The notes under the pieces: generated by a model
What the model saw: the letters and a program-made list of their open reading frames with translations, nothing else
Told to the model about the DNA's origin: nothing
Databases searched by the model: none
In this document: piece by piece, positions 1 through 5,280 of the stretch
How the letters are laid out: each line of letters starts with the position of its first letter
Position numbering within the stretch: position 1 is the stretch's first letter
Program-made: the position numbers and the translations under genes
Assembly: GCA_020625635.1 (NCBI GenBank)
Contig: JAHLBL010000116.1
Location: 1-5,831 of the forward strand
Source of the DNA: a bacterium
GTDB lineage: Bacteria > Bacillota > Clostridia > Oscillospirales > Acutalibacteraceae
DNA: 5,831 nucleotides
Direction: 5' to 3'

Positions 1-51
1 GAAAAGATGAAGGTTGTAATTGAAAAGGCTCATCGTCACGATGATAAATGA
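1..51 (+). CDS. 3' end of an unidentified protein-coding gene (partial)
   Basis: Only this plus-strand frame is open across the first 48 bases. It encodes the 16 residues EKMKVVIEKAHRHDDK and then a TGA stop. The other two forward frames stop within about 21 bases. The stop lies one base before the arm of an intrinsic terminator, which is what the end of a real transcription unit looks like. The tail is charged and hydrophilic. Too little is present to assign a family, and no function is proposed. The gene begins upstream of the window. Confidence 0.6.
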   Translation, partial: EKMKVVIEKAHRHDDK

Positions 52-84
52 AAAAGACTGTCGCGAAAAGCGGCAGTCTTTTTT
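52..84. terminator. Bidirectional intrinsic terminator between convergent genes
   Basis: The arms at 52-64 and 70-82 pair over 13 positions, with one T61-G73 wobble and a 5-base loop (GAAAA). The GC-rich half is next to the loop. A run of six T (79-84) ends the plus-strand reading. The complementary A-run (51-55) gives a T-run on the minus strand. The hairpin sits between the plus-strand gene ending at 51 and the minus-strand lipoprotein gene ending at 104, so it can serve both. Confidence 0.88.
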
Positions 85-103
85 AGTGATTTAAGCTGTT
101 TGA

Positions 104-1117
104 TTATTTCGTGATTTTTACACTTTTTTCAAATGAGCTTTCGGAGAACTCGCAGTGCTCAGGTAAATGAACTTCGTTCAGTGAGCAGCCGAGGAACGCT
201 TCCTCGCCGATGGAGGCGAGCGTGTCGGGGAATTCCATGGACGAAAGCGCCTTGCAGTTCTTGAAAGTGTAGTTGCCGATAGAGTTGGTGTTGTCGGAGA
301 GTGTGACCTTGCCAAGCTTTGAGCAGTCCTCAAAAACTCTCATTCCTACGAACTGAACCTTGTCGGGAAGAGTGATCTCCGTAAGGGATGAACAGCTCTT
401 GAAGCACGCGCCGCCGATGGACGCGAGGTTCTTCGGCAGGGATATTTCACTGAGAGCGGAACAGCCCTCGAATGTCGAAATTCCGAGGCTGGTAACTGAA
501 TCGGGAATCTTTATAGTTTTGAGCGAGGTGCAGTTTCTGAACATACCGTCGCCGAGATTTTTAACGGGAGCGTTGATAACTACTTCGCTGAGTGATGAGC
601 AGTCGGAGAACGCGTTTCCGTAGAGCATCTTTATGTCTTTGGGAACGGCGATCTTCTTCAGCGCGGAGCAGGCGTTAAACGAGAACGCGGAGATATACTC
701 GATGCTGTCCGGAATATCAACCTCAGCGAGAGCCGTACAGCCGTCAAACGCGTTTCCGCCTATGCTTATTACGCCGTCGCTGATAGTGACCTTTTTAAGC
801 TTTTTATTGCCCGCAAAGGCGGCTTCACCGATGGCTTTGACGGTTTTTCCGCCGATTGCGGAGGGAACCGTGAGGGTGGTCAGCTTTTTGCCCTTGACGC
901 CTGTTATAACAAGCTCGCCGTCGTCTTCCTCATACTTGACCTTATCGTAGTCACCGTTGTTTTCGGCTTTGGGCTTTTCGGTTTCGCTTACGCTTGAGTC
1001 GGCTGAGGAGTCAGAGCTTTTTCCGCCGTTGTCGGAGCAGCCCGACACAATGAGCATGGTCGCGGCAGCGAGCGCGGCAAGCGCGATGATAAGCAAGCGT
1101 CTGAGTGTGGATTTCAT
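104..1117 (-). CDS. BspA-type leucine-rich-repeat lipoprotein
   Basis: This predicted 337-residue surface lipoprotein starts at the ATG at 1117-1115. An AAAGGAGGT site lies 7 bases upstream of it; an in-frame ATG at 1150 has no such site and would put 11 extra residues before the signal peptide. Residues 1-27 form a type II signal peptide: a KSTLRR start, a hydrophobic core and the lipobox VSGC, with Cys27 as the predicted lipidated residue. Residues 28-60 are a Ser/Asp/Lys/Glu-rich linker suited to spanning the cell wall. Residues 78-99 resemble a degenerate capping repeat. Residues 100-327 are nine repeats of exactly 23 residues and a tenth of 21, of the form xFxxCxxLxxIxLPxxVxxIGxx, typical of the LRR_5/BspA family. 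Family members act in adhesion, protein binding or surface display. The ligand here is unknown, and no enzymatic domain or cell-wall anchor is visible. It is transcribed alone, divergently from the Sir2 gene. Confidence 0.9.
   Translation of the reverse strand: MKSTLRRLLIIALAALAAATMLIVSGCSDNGGKSSDSSADSSVSETEKPKAENNGDYDKVKYEEDDGELVITGVKGKKLTTLTVPSAIGGKTVKAIGEAAFAGNKKLKKVTISDGVISIGGNAFDGCTALAEVDIPDSIEYISAFSFNACSALKKIAVPKDIKMLYGNAFSDCSSLSEVVINAPVKNLGDGMFRNCTSLKTIKIPDSVTSLGISTFEGCSALSEISLPKNLASIGGACFKSCSSLTEITLPDKVQFVGMRVFEDCSKLGKVTLSDNTNSIGNYTFKNCKALSSMEFPDTLASIGEEAFLGCSLNEVHLPEHCEFSESSFEKSVKITK
137..820 (-). repeat. Coding leucine-rich repeat array, 23-residue (69-base) period
   Basis: Within the lipoprotein, repeats start at residues 100, 123, 146, 169, 192, 215, 238, 261, 284 and 307. 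The first nine are exactly 23 residues and the tenth is 21. Each has Phe at position 2. Repeats 2-10 all have Cys at position 5, while the first has Asn there (AFAGN). Most have the hydrophobic-rich IxLPxxV core at positions 11-17. The DNA copies have diverged, so this is an old protein repeat rather than a recent DNA tandem duplication. Confidence 0.88.
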
Positions 1118-1124
1118 AATTATT

Positions 1125-1133
1125 ACCTCCTTT
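1125..1133 (-). promoter_or_regulatory. Ribosome binding site that sets the lipoprotein start
   Basis: Read on the minus strand this is AAAGGAGGT, a near-perfect match to the anti-Shine-Dalgarno sequence, 7 bases from the ATG at 1117. It decides between this start and the in-frame ATG at 1150. Confidence 0.85.
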
Positions 1134-1168
1134 GGAGCTGTTCCCGACACAAAAGCAGTTGTATTTTT

Positions 1169-1174
1169 ATTGTA
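1169..1174 (-). promoter_or_regulatory. Possible -10 box of the lipoprotein gene
   Basis: The minus strand reads TACAAT, five of six matches to TATAAT. It would place the transcript start near 1162 and give a leader of about 45 bases that includes the ribosome binding site. No good -35 hexamer lies 16-19 bases upstream (for example TCAATT at a 17-base spacing). The promoter is therefore weak, activator-dependent or wrongly placed. Confidence 0.3.
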
Positions 1175-1193
1175 TCGGAAATGAATTTTGGAA

Positions 1194-1223
1194 TTGACAT
1201 ATCCAATAAAATAATGTTAACAT
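1194..1223 (+). promoter_or_regulatory. Candidate promoter of the Sir2-HAD unit
   Basis: A perfect -35 consensus TTGACA lies at 1194-1199. The best-placed -10 is TAACAT at 1218-1223 (4 of 6 matches, 18-base spacer). This would start transcription near 1230, about 30 bases before the ATG at 1260. A better-looking TATAAA at 1229-1234 is 29 bases from the TTGACA and has no partner of its own. The 10-bp palindrome ATGTTAACAT (1214-1223) overlaps the proposed -10 and could be an operator. Confidence 0.45.
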
Positions 1224-1259
1224 ATTTGTATAAAAATTTCAAGTTCCAGAGGTGTTACT

Positions 1260-1982
1260 ATGTCGGATATTTCCAAATTGCAATCGGTTATTGATAATAC
1301 GGACAATATTGTGTTCTTCGGAGGCGCGGGAGTAAGCACCGAGAGCGGTATTCCCGATTTCCGCAGCGTGGACGGGCTGTACAACCAGAAGTACGATTAT
1401 CCGCCCGAGGAAATCCTCAGCCATACATTTTTTATGAACAAGTGTGAGGAGTTTTACAGATATTATAAGGATAAGATGCTCGAGCTCGATATCCAGCCGA
1501 ACGCGGCGCATAAAAAGCTCGCCGAGCTTGAACGCGCGGGAAAGCTCAGAGCGGTTGTTACACAGAACATCGACGGGCTTCACCAGAAGGCAGGCAGTAA
1601 GGTAGTCTATGAACTGCACGGCACAGTTCATAAAAATCACTGTATGACCTGCGGAAAATTCTTCGACGCGGCGTATGTCAAGTCGTCTCAGGGCGTTCCG
1701 CGCTGTGATAAATGCGGCGGTACGATAAAGCCTGACGTTGTTCTCTACGAGGAAGGGCTCGACGACAGAACCGTCCGCGGAGCCGTCAACGCGATAGCTA
1801 AGGCGGAGGTGCTGATAGTCGCTGGCACAAGCCTTACGGTATATCCCGCGGCGGGACTTATTCATTATTTCAACGGCAGCACTCTTGTGCTGATAAACCG
1901 TGATCCGACTCCGTTTGACAATCACGCGGACCTTATTTTCCACGATAAGGTGGGCGAGATCCTTTCACAGATAAAGGTGTGA
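1260..1982 (+). CDS. cobB: Sir2-family NAD-dependent protein deacylase (sirtuin)
   Basis: This cytoplasmic enzyme removes acetyl groups from protein lysines using NAD+, giving nicotinamide and O-acetyl-ADP-ribose. At 240 residues it has the usual compact bacterial length. Visible motifs, in order, are GAGVSTESGIPDFR (22-35, NAD-binding loop), TQNID (101-105, nicotinamide pocket), catalytic His120 in YELHG, a zinc knuckle of Cys128/131 and Cys149/152, and GTSLTVYPAAGL (189-200, Rossmann fold). CobB and SIRT5 carry a Tyr-x-x-Arg pair that favours succinyl or malonyl lysine. The matching stretch here is FYRYY, with Tyr69 in the Arg position, so I infer a deacetylase rather than a desuccinylase. 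The ATG at 1260 follows an AGAGGTG site at 1248-1254. The HAD phosphatase gene begins 4 bases after the stop. The symbol is at family level only; Bacillus calls its homologue srtN. Confidence 0.95.
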   Translation: MSDISKLQSVIDNTDNIVFFGGAGVSTESGIPDFRSVDGLYNQKYDYPPEEILSHTFFMNKCEEFYRYYKDKMLELDIQPNAAHKKLAELERAGKLRAVVTQNIDGLHQKAGSKVVYELHGTVHKNHCMTCGKFFDAAYVKSSQGVPRCDKCGGTIKPDVVLYEEGLDDRTVRGAVNAIAKAEVLIVAGTSLTVYPAAGLIHYFNGSTLVLINRDPTPFDNHADLIFHDKVGEILSQIKV

Positions 1983-1986
1983 TTTT

Positions 1987-2793
1987 ATGAAGTATAAGTT
2001 GATTGCCTTCGATATTGACGATACTCTTCTGAACCGACAAAAACGCGTCACCGACAGGACGAAGGCGGCGCTTATGAAGGCACAGGAAAACGGCGTTAAG
2101 CTCGTTGTCGCCTCGGGACGGCTGCCTTGCGGTGTGCGCCCGTATGCCGAGCAGCTCGATGTGTTCTCGCACGGCGGGTATTATATAAGCTACAACGGCG
2201 GAGTTGTTATCGACAGCGGCGGCAGTATTATTTCCGCTGCGTATCTCGACAGCAAATATATCAAGCCTGTTTATGAGATCCTCCGTCCGACAAACGTTAC
2301 GACAATGGTGCATAAGGGCGACGTTATCTACGCCGACAGAAAGGTAAACGCGTATACCCATGTCGAGTCGGACGTTATCGGGATTCCGCTCAATCCCGTG
2401 GACGATATTGCGGAGTTTGTCGACTGGCAGCTTCATAAGATCCTTCTCGGCGGCGAGCCTGAAGAGCTGAAATCGGTTGAGCAGAAGCTGCTTGATAAAC
2501 TCGGCGGCGAGGTTGACATCTACTTTTCCGCTCCGTGGTTTCTTGAGGTTATGCCCAAGGGTATAAACAAGGGCATAGGAATCGAAAAAATCTGTGACCA
2601 TATGGGGATATCTACCGATGAAGTTATAGCCTTCGGCGACAGCTTCAACGATATTTCGATGATTCGCACAGCGGGAGTCGGCGTCGCGATGGGCAACGCC
2701 GAGCAGGAGCTTAAGGACTGCGCGGACTATATTACCGATGACTGCGACAGCGACGGAATAGCAAAGGCTCTGGAGCATTTTAATGTGGTATAA
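1987..2793 (+). CDS. Cof-type HAD-IIB hydrolase, probable sugar or cofactor phosphatase
   Basis: This 268-residue soluble phosphatase of the haloacid dehalogenase superfamily uses an aspartyl-phosphate intermediate and Mg2+. All four motifs are present: DIDDTLL with nucleophile Asp9 and acid/base Asp11, VASGR with Ser43, Lys195 in INKGIG, and GDSFND with Asp218 and Asp222 as metal ligands. The long segment between motifs II and III (about residues 85-185) is the C2B-type cap, which marks the Cof subfamily. Members hydrolyse sugar phosphates, pyridoxal phosphate, FMN and similar compounds, often promiscuously, so the substrate cannot be read from sequence. The ATG is 4 bases after the Sir2 stop, and its ribosome binding site AAAGGTG (1973-1979) lies inside the end of Sir2. 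Translational coupling and co-transcription are likely. No clear terminator follows it. Confidence 0.93.
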   Translation: MKYKLIAFDIDDTLLNRQKRVTDRTKAALMKAQENGVKLVVASGRLPCGVRPYAEQLDVFSHGGYYISYNGGVVIDSGGSIISAAYLDSKYIKPVYEILRPTNVTTMVHKGDVIYADRKVNAYTHVESDVIGIPLNPVDDIAEFVDWQLHKILLGGEPEELKSVEQKLLDKLGGEVDIYFSAPWFLEVMPKGINKGIGIEKICDHMGISTDEVIAFGDSFNDISMIRTAGVGVAMGNAEQELKDCADYITDDCDSDGIAKALEHFNVV

Positions 2794-2820
2794 ATTATCA
2801 TTTTGCACAAAATTCTCAGG

Positions 2821-2850
2821 TTAAGTTTTACGCCGCAAGCAGTTTATATT
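2821..2850 (+). promoter_or_regulatory. Weak alternative upstream promoter for the amylase
   Basis: TTAAGT (2821-2826, 3 of 6 matches to TTGACA) and TATATT (2845-2850, 5 of 6 matches to TATAAT) are 18 bases apart. A transcript from here would start near 2857 and carry the inverted repeat 2866-2909 in its leader just ahead of the ribosome binding site. The evidence is weak; it is listed because it changes how the downstream repeats would act. Confidence 0.2.
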
Positions 2851-2865
2851 TCTATATGAGAAATA
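2847..2865. repeat. Small inverted repeat in the amylase upstream region
   Basis: TATTTCT (2847-2853) and AGAAATA (2859-2865) are perfect 7-base inverted arms around a 5-base spacer. The stem is AT-rich and no T-run follows, so it is a poor terminator for the HAD gene. It could be a protein-binding site or chance in AT-rich DNA. Confidence 0.4.
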
Positions 2866-2909
2866 AGTAAAACCTCGTATATATTATAATTATAATGATT
2901 AGGTTTACT
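2866..2909. promoter_or_regulatory. Amylase promoter region: tandem TATAAT in a palindrome, flanked by inverted arms
   Basis: Two exact TATAAT hexamers sit back to back at 2885-2890 and 2891-2896, and together form the perfect 14-bp palindrome at 2883-2896. From the second box transcription would start near 2903, about 25 bases before the ATG. Neither box has a good -35: the hexamer 17 bases upstream of the second is TAAAAC. The boxes are bracketed by AGTAAAACCT (2866-2875) and AGGTTTACT (2901-2909), which are inverted repeats with a single bulged A. A regulator binding both arms could control this promoter. That role is inferred; only the pattern is seen. Confidence 0.5.
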
Positions 2910-2914
2910 CTATT

Positions 2915-2922
2915 AAGGAGGT
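2915..2922 (+). promoter_or_regulatory. Strong ribosome binding site that sets the amylase start
   Basis: AAGGAGGT, 5 bases before the ATG at 2928. It rules out the in-frame ATG at 2895, which falls inside the TATAAT palindrome and has no such site. Confidence 0.88.
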
Positions 2923-2927
2923 TTGAA

Positions 2928-5168
2928 ATGAAACACGTGAAAAAAATTATTGCGGCATTACTCGTGCTCGCGGTAATAGCAGGCGTAGCGATCGTTTCCG
3001 TTACTGCCGTAAGTGTGGAGCAGCAGCCCGCGGCGGCTTCTACGGGAATCACCGTTCACTATCTCAGTGAAAAAGGCGCTCCCACGATCTATTACTGGAA
3101 CGCGCTGCCCCAGAATGTGGAGACCAGCTATCCCGGTCCGTCTATGACGAGCGAGGGCTCAGGCTGGTACAAGTACACCATCAGCAACGTAACAAAGGTA
3201 AATATGATCTTTGTTGTAAACGGCGTTCAGTCAGACGAGCTCACGCGTGAAGAGGCGGGTGAGTTTTGGTACAAGAACGGCCGCTGGTACAATAAGTTCC
3301 CCACGCCTTCAACCGTAGACCGTACCGATATGCGTGAGGACAGCATCTACTTCGTTATGACAACCCGTTTCTACGACGGCGATAAGAACAACAATGTTCA
3401 CTGCTGGGATGATAAGCAGGCTCAGAACCCCGACACCGACCCCGCGTGGAGAGGTGATTTTAAGGGACTTATCCAGAAGCTTGACTATATAAAGGCGCTC
3501 GGCTTCTCGGCGATCTGGGTTACTCCCGTTGTAGAGAACGCCTCGGGATATGACTATCACGGCTATCACTCCTTTGACTTAACGAAGGTTGACCCCCGAT
3601 ACGAGAGCAGCGGAGCAACATATCAGGACTTGATCGACGCGGCTCACGAAAAGGGCATGAAGATAGTTCAGGACGTTGTATGGAACCATACGGGCAACTT
3701 CGGCGACGCTTATCTTGAGCCGATGTTCAAGAAGGAATACAAGAAGATTTCCGATCTCGGAAACGCCGATTGTATGAAGATGATCAAGGGCAGCAACCTT
3801 GAAAAGCAGTATCCCGGTTACGACAAGCTCCAGCCCGGTGATCAGTTCCAGGCGAGACTTGATACGCTAAAGGCTCACAAGGGTTCAAAGTACGGCAACA
3901 CAAAGGAGCACTACCACCGTGAGGCGAATATGGGCTACGAAACTCCTATCGAGCAGACAGGCTCAATGGCGGGTGACTGCGTAGACCTTAACACCGAGAA
4001 CCCCGAGGTAGCAAAGTTCCTCACTAATACATATATGGATTACGTAAATCTCGGCGTTGACTGCTTCCGTCTCGATACAGAAAAGCACATCAGCCGCTGG
4101 ACACTCAACAACGCGTACTTCCCCGTATTCAAGAAGGTAAAGAACTTCTACATCTTCGGCGAGGTATGTTCGCGTGTACGTGAGGTCTGGAACCACAATA
4201 TCCCTGCAAGCTCGCCTCCGTTCTTCTCATGGATCGAGACCGAGAGCGCGTGGACTAACAACTGGTCGTGGAATGTTTCCGACTGGAGCAAGAACCTCGC
4301 GAACTCCATCAAGCATTATGAGGCTCACAATAACGCTTCCGGACAGCCCACATCACAGAACGCCTTCCTCAGCGGAACCAACTACCACGCTCCCGACTAC
4401 AGCAAGTGGAACGGTACGGGCGTAATCGACTTCTCGATGCACAGAAACTTCGGTACCGCCTCCCAGGCATGGGGCGCGGGGCTCGCCGAGGATCAGTATA
4501 TGAACGACGCTACATGGAACGTAACCTATGTTGACTCGCACGACTACGGTCCCGAGGATACCGACGAAAAGCTTCGCTACAACGGCGGTACTCAGGCATG
4601 GGCGGAGAACCTCGACCTCATCTTTACATGGAGAGGAATCCCCTGTATTTACTACGGTTCAGAGGTTGAGTTTATGAAAGGCGCTCTGATCGACGTAGGT
4701 CCCAACGCTCCTCTCGCAAAGACAGGACGCGCTTACTTCGGCGACCACCTCGAGGGCAGCGTATCGGCTTCCAACTTCGGCGTATACAACGCCAGCGGTA
4801 CGGTTGCTACAACGCTTCAGAATCCTCTTGCGGCTCACGTTCGTCAGCTCAATATGATTCGCCGCGCTGTTCCCGCTCTCCAGAAGGGACAGTATAAGCA
4901 GGTAGGCAATATGTCATTTATCCGCCGTTATACGGGCGGCGGCGTTGACTCCCTCGCGTGCGTAGCTATCAGCGGCGGCGCGACCTTCAGCGGTCTTCCC
5001 AACGGCAAGTACGTTGACGCTGTTACAGGCGATGTCCAGAATGTCTCGGGCGGCACACTTTCGGTCGGCTCGCTCGGAAAGGGCAATATGCGCGTATATG
5101 TATGCTGCGCGGGCGGCTTCAAGGGCATCAGCGGAAAAATCGGACAGACAGGCACATATCTGAAATAA
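2928..5168 (+). CDS. Secreted GH13 alpha-amylase family enzyme with N-terminal CBM26-like starch-binding module
   Basis: This 746-residue extracellular enzyme is predicted to cleave alpha-1,4 bonds in starch or maltodextrins. Residues 1-30 are a signal peptide (MKHVKK start, long hydrophobic core, possible cleavage after VTA at residue 27). Residues 41-125 resemble a CBM26 starch-binding module, with IYYWN (54-58), PGP (69-71), GWYKY (79-83) and WYKNGRWY (114-121). The GH13 barrel starts near 137. Its conserved regions are DVVWNH (249-254), GVDCFRLDTEKH (376-387) with nucleophile Asp383, FGEV (410-413) with acid/base Glu412, and YVDSHD (534-539) with Asp539. Region V is DCVDLNTEN (350-358). 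Domain B spans about 255-350. The 127-residue gap from Glu412 to Asp539 is long and contains a Trp-rich stretch. Residues from about 650 are the C-terminal beta domain. No dockerin, LPxTG or S-layer domain is seen, so the enzyme is probably released. Pullulanase-type YNWGYD is absent. The exact GH13 subfamily is undetermined. It is probably monocistronic. Confidence 0.92.
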   Translation: MKHVKKIIAALLVLAVIAGVAIVSVTAVSVEQQPAAASTGITVHYLSEKGAPTIYYWNALPQNVETSYPGPSMTSEGSGWYKYTISNVTKVNMIFVVNGVQSDELTREEAGEFWYKNGRWYNKFPTPSTVDRTDMREDSIYFVMTTRFYDGDKNNNVHCWDDKQAQNPDTDPAWRGDFKGLIQKLDYIKALGFSAIWVTPVVENASGYDYHGYHSFDLTKVDPRYESSGATYQDLIDAAHEKGMKIVQDVVWNHTGNFGDAYLEPMFKKEYKKISDLGNADCMKMIKGSNLEKQYPGYDKLQPGDQFQARLDTLKAHKGSKYGNTKEHYHREANMGYETPIEQTGSMAGDCVDLNTENPEVAKFLTNTYMDYVNLGVDCFRLDTEKHISRWTLNNAYFPVFKKVKNFYIFGEVCSRVREVWNHNIPASSPPFFSWIETESAWTNNWSWNVSDWSKNLANSIKHYEAHNNASGQPTSQNAFLSGTNYHAPDYSKWNGTGVIDFSMHRNFGTASQAWGAGLAEDQYMNDATWNVTYVDSHDYGPEDTDEKLRYNGGTQAWAENLDLIFTWRGIPCIYYGSEVEFMKGALIDVGPNAPLAKTGRAYFGDHLEGSVSASNFGVYNASGTVATTLQNPLAAHVRQLNMIRRAVPALQKGQYKQVGNMSFIRRYTGGGVDSLACVAISGGATFSGLPNGKYVDAVTGDVQNVSGGTLSVGSLGKGNMRVYVCCAGGFKGISGKIGQTGTYLK

Positions 5169-5183
5169 TGATTTAATCGCTTC

Positions 5184-5218
5184 AGAGAGAGGACTTCGGT
5201 TCTCTCTCTATTATTGTT
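5184..5218 (+). terminator. Intrinsic terminator of the amylase gene with UUCG tetraloop
   Basis: Arms 5184-5194 and 5199-5209 pair over 11 bases with one G5192-T5201 wobble. The loop TTCG is closed by C5194-G5199, the exceptionally stable cUUCGg tetraloop. The tail (5210-5218, ATTATTGTT) is T-rich but broken by A and G, so termination may be strong by stem stability rather than by a perfect U-run. It lies 15 bases after the amylase stop. Confidence 0.82.
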
Positions 5219-5247
5219 AAAACTTTTTTCGTTGCTCTTGTGTCTTT
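5219..5247 (+). promoter_or_regulatory. Possible ECF-type (self-regulated) promoter of the sigma gene
   Basis: AAAACTT (5219-5225) and GTCTTT (5242-5247) are 16 bases apart. This resembles the AAC-containing -35 and GTC-containing -10 of many ECF-sigma promoters, such as GGAACTT-N16-TCxxA of E. coli sigma-E. A start near 5254 would leave the ribosome binding site at 5266 in the transcript. ECF sigma genes are often self-regulated, which makes the match worth noting. No good sigma-A promoter was found here. The pattern is short and could be chance. Confidence 0.25.
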
Positions 5248-5265
5248 ATTTACAGAGGGGCTTAT

Positions 5266-5272
5266 AAGGGGG
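5266..5272 (+). promoter_or_regulatory. Ribosome binding site of the sigma factor gene
   Basis: AAGGGGG, 8 bases before the ATG at 5281. It is G-rich and less ideal than the AAGGAGG of the amylase. Confidence 0.6.
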
Positions 5273-5280
5273 CATGAGTA

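Noticed and set aside
360..950. Plus-strand ORFs at 360-623 and 633-950 opposite the lipoprotein
   Set aside because: Low-complexity shadows of the repeat array; their apparent repetition comes from the 69-base period of the real gene.
1118..1150. In-frame upstream ATG at 1150 for the lipoprotein
   Set aside because: It would add 11 residues before the signal peptide and lacks a ribosome binding site, while the ATG at 1117 has AAAGGAGGT at 7 bases.
1239..1943. 234-codon minus-strand ORF opposite Sir2
   Set aside because: Its product shows no recognisable motif and lies opposite a complete sirtuin with all catalytic motifs. It is a by-product of the codon bias of that gene.
1933..2808. 291-codon minus-strand ORF opposite the HAD phosphatase
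   Set aside because: Same reason: it is a mirror of a well-supported gene and has no recognisable domain.
2800..2813. ATTTTG-CA-CAAAAT inverted repeat after the HAD gene as a terminator
   Set aside because: A 6-base AT-rich stem with a 2-base loop and no T-run cannot form a stable RNA hairpin. At most it is a weak protein site.
2895..2927. In-frame upstream ATG at 2895 for the amylase
   Set aside because: It overlaps the second TATAAT box, has no ribosome binding site, and would put a non-signal extension ahead of MKHVKK.
4174..4425. 83-codon plus-strand ORF in another frame within the amylase
   Set aside because: Ser/Thr/Arg-rich composition typical of an off-frame reading; it sits in the Trp-rich part of a continuous GH13 frame.
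4527..4544. Ser in place of Asn in GH13 region IV (VDSHD) as a catalytic defect
   Set aside because: The essential His538 and Asp539 are intact, and Ser occurs at this place in active amylases such as B. subtilis AmyE (WVESHD).
5238..5267. TTGTGT (5238) and TTATAA (5262) as a sigma-A promoter for the sigma factor gene
   Set aside because: The transcript would start near 5274, leaving the ribosome binding site outside the mRNA.
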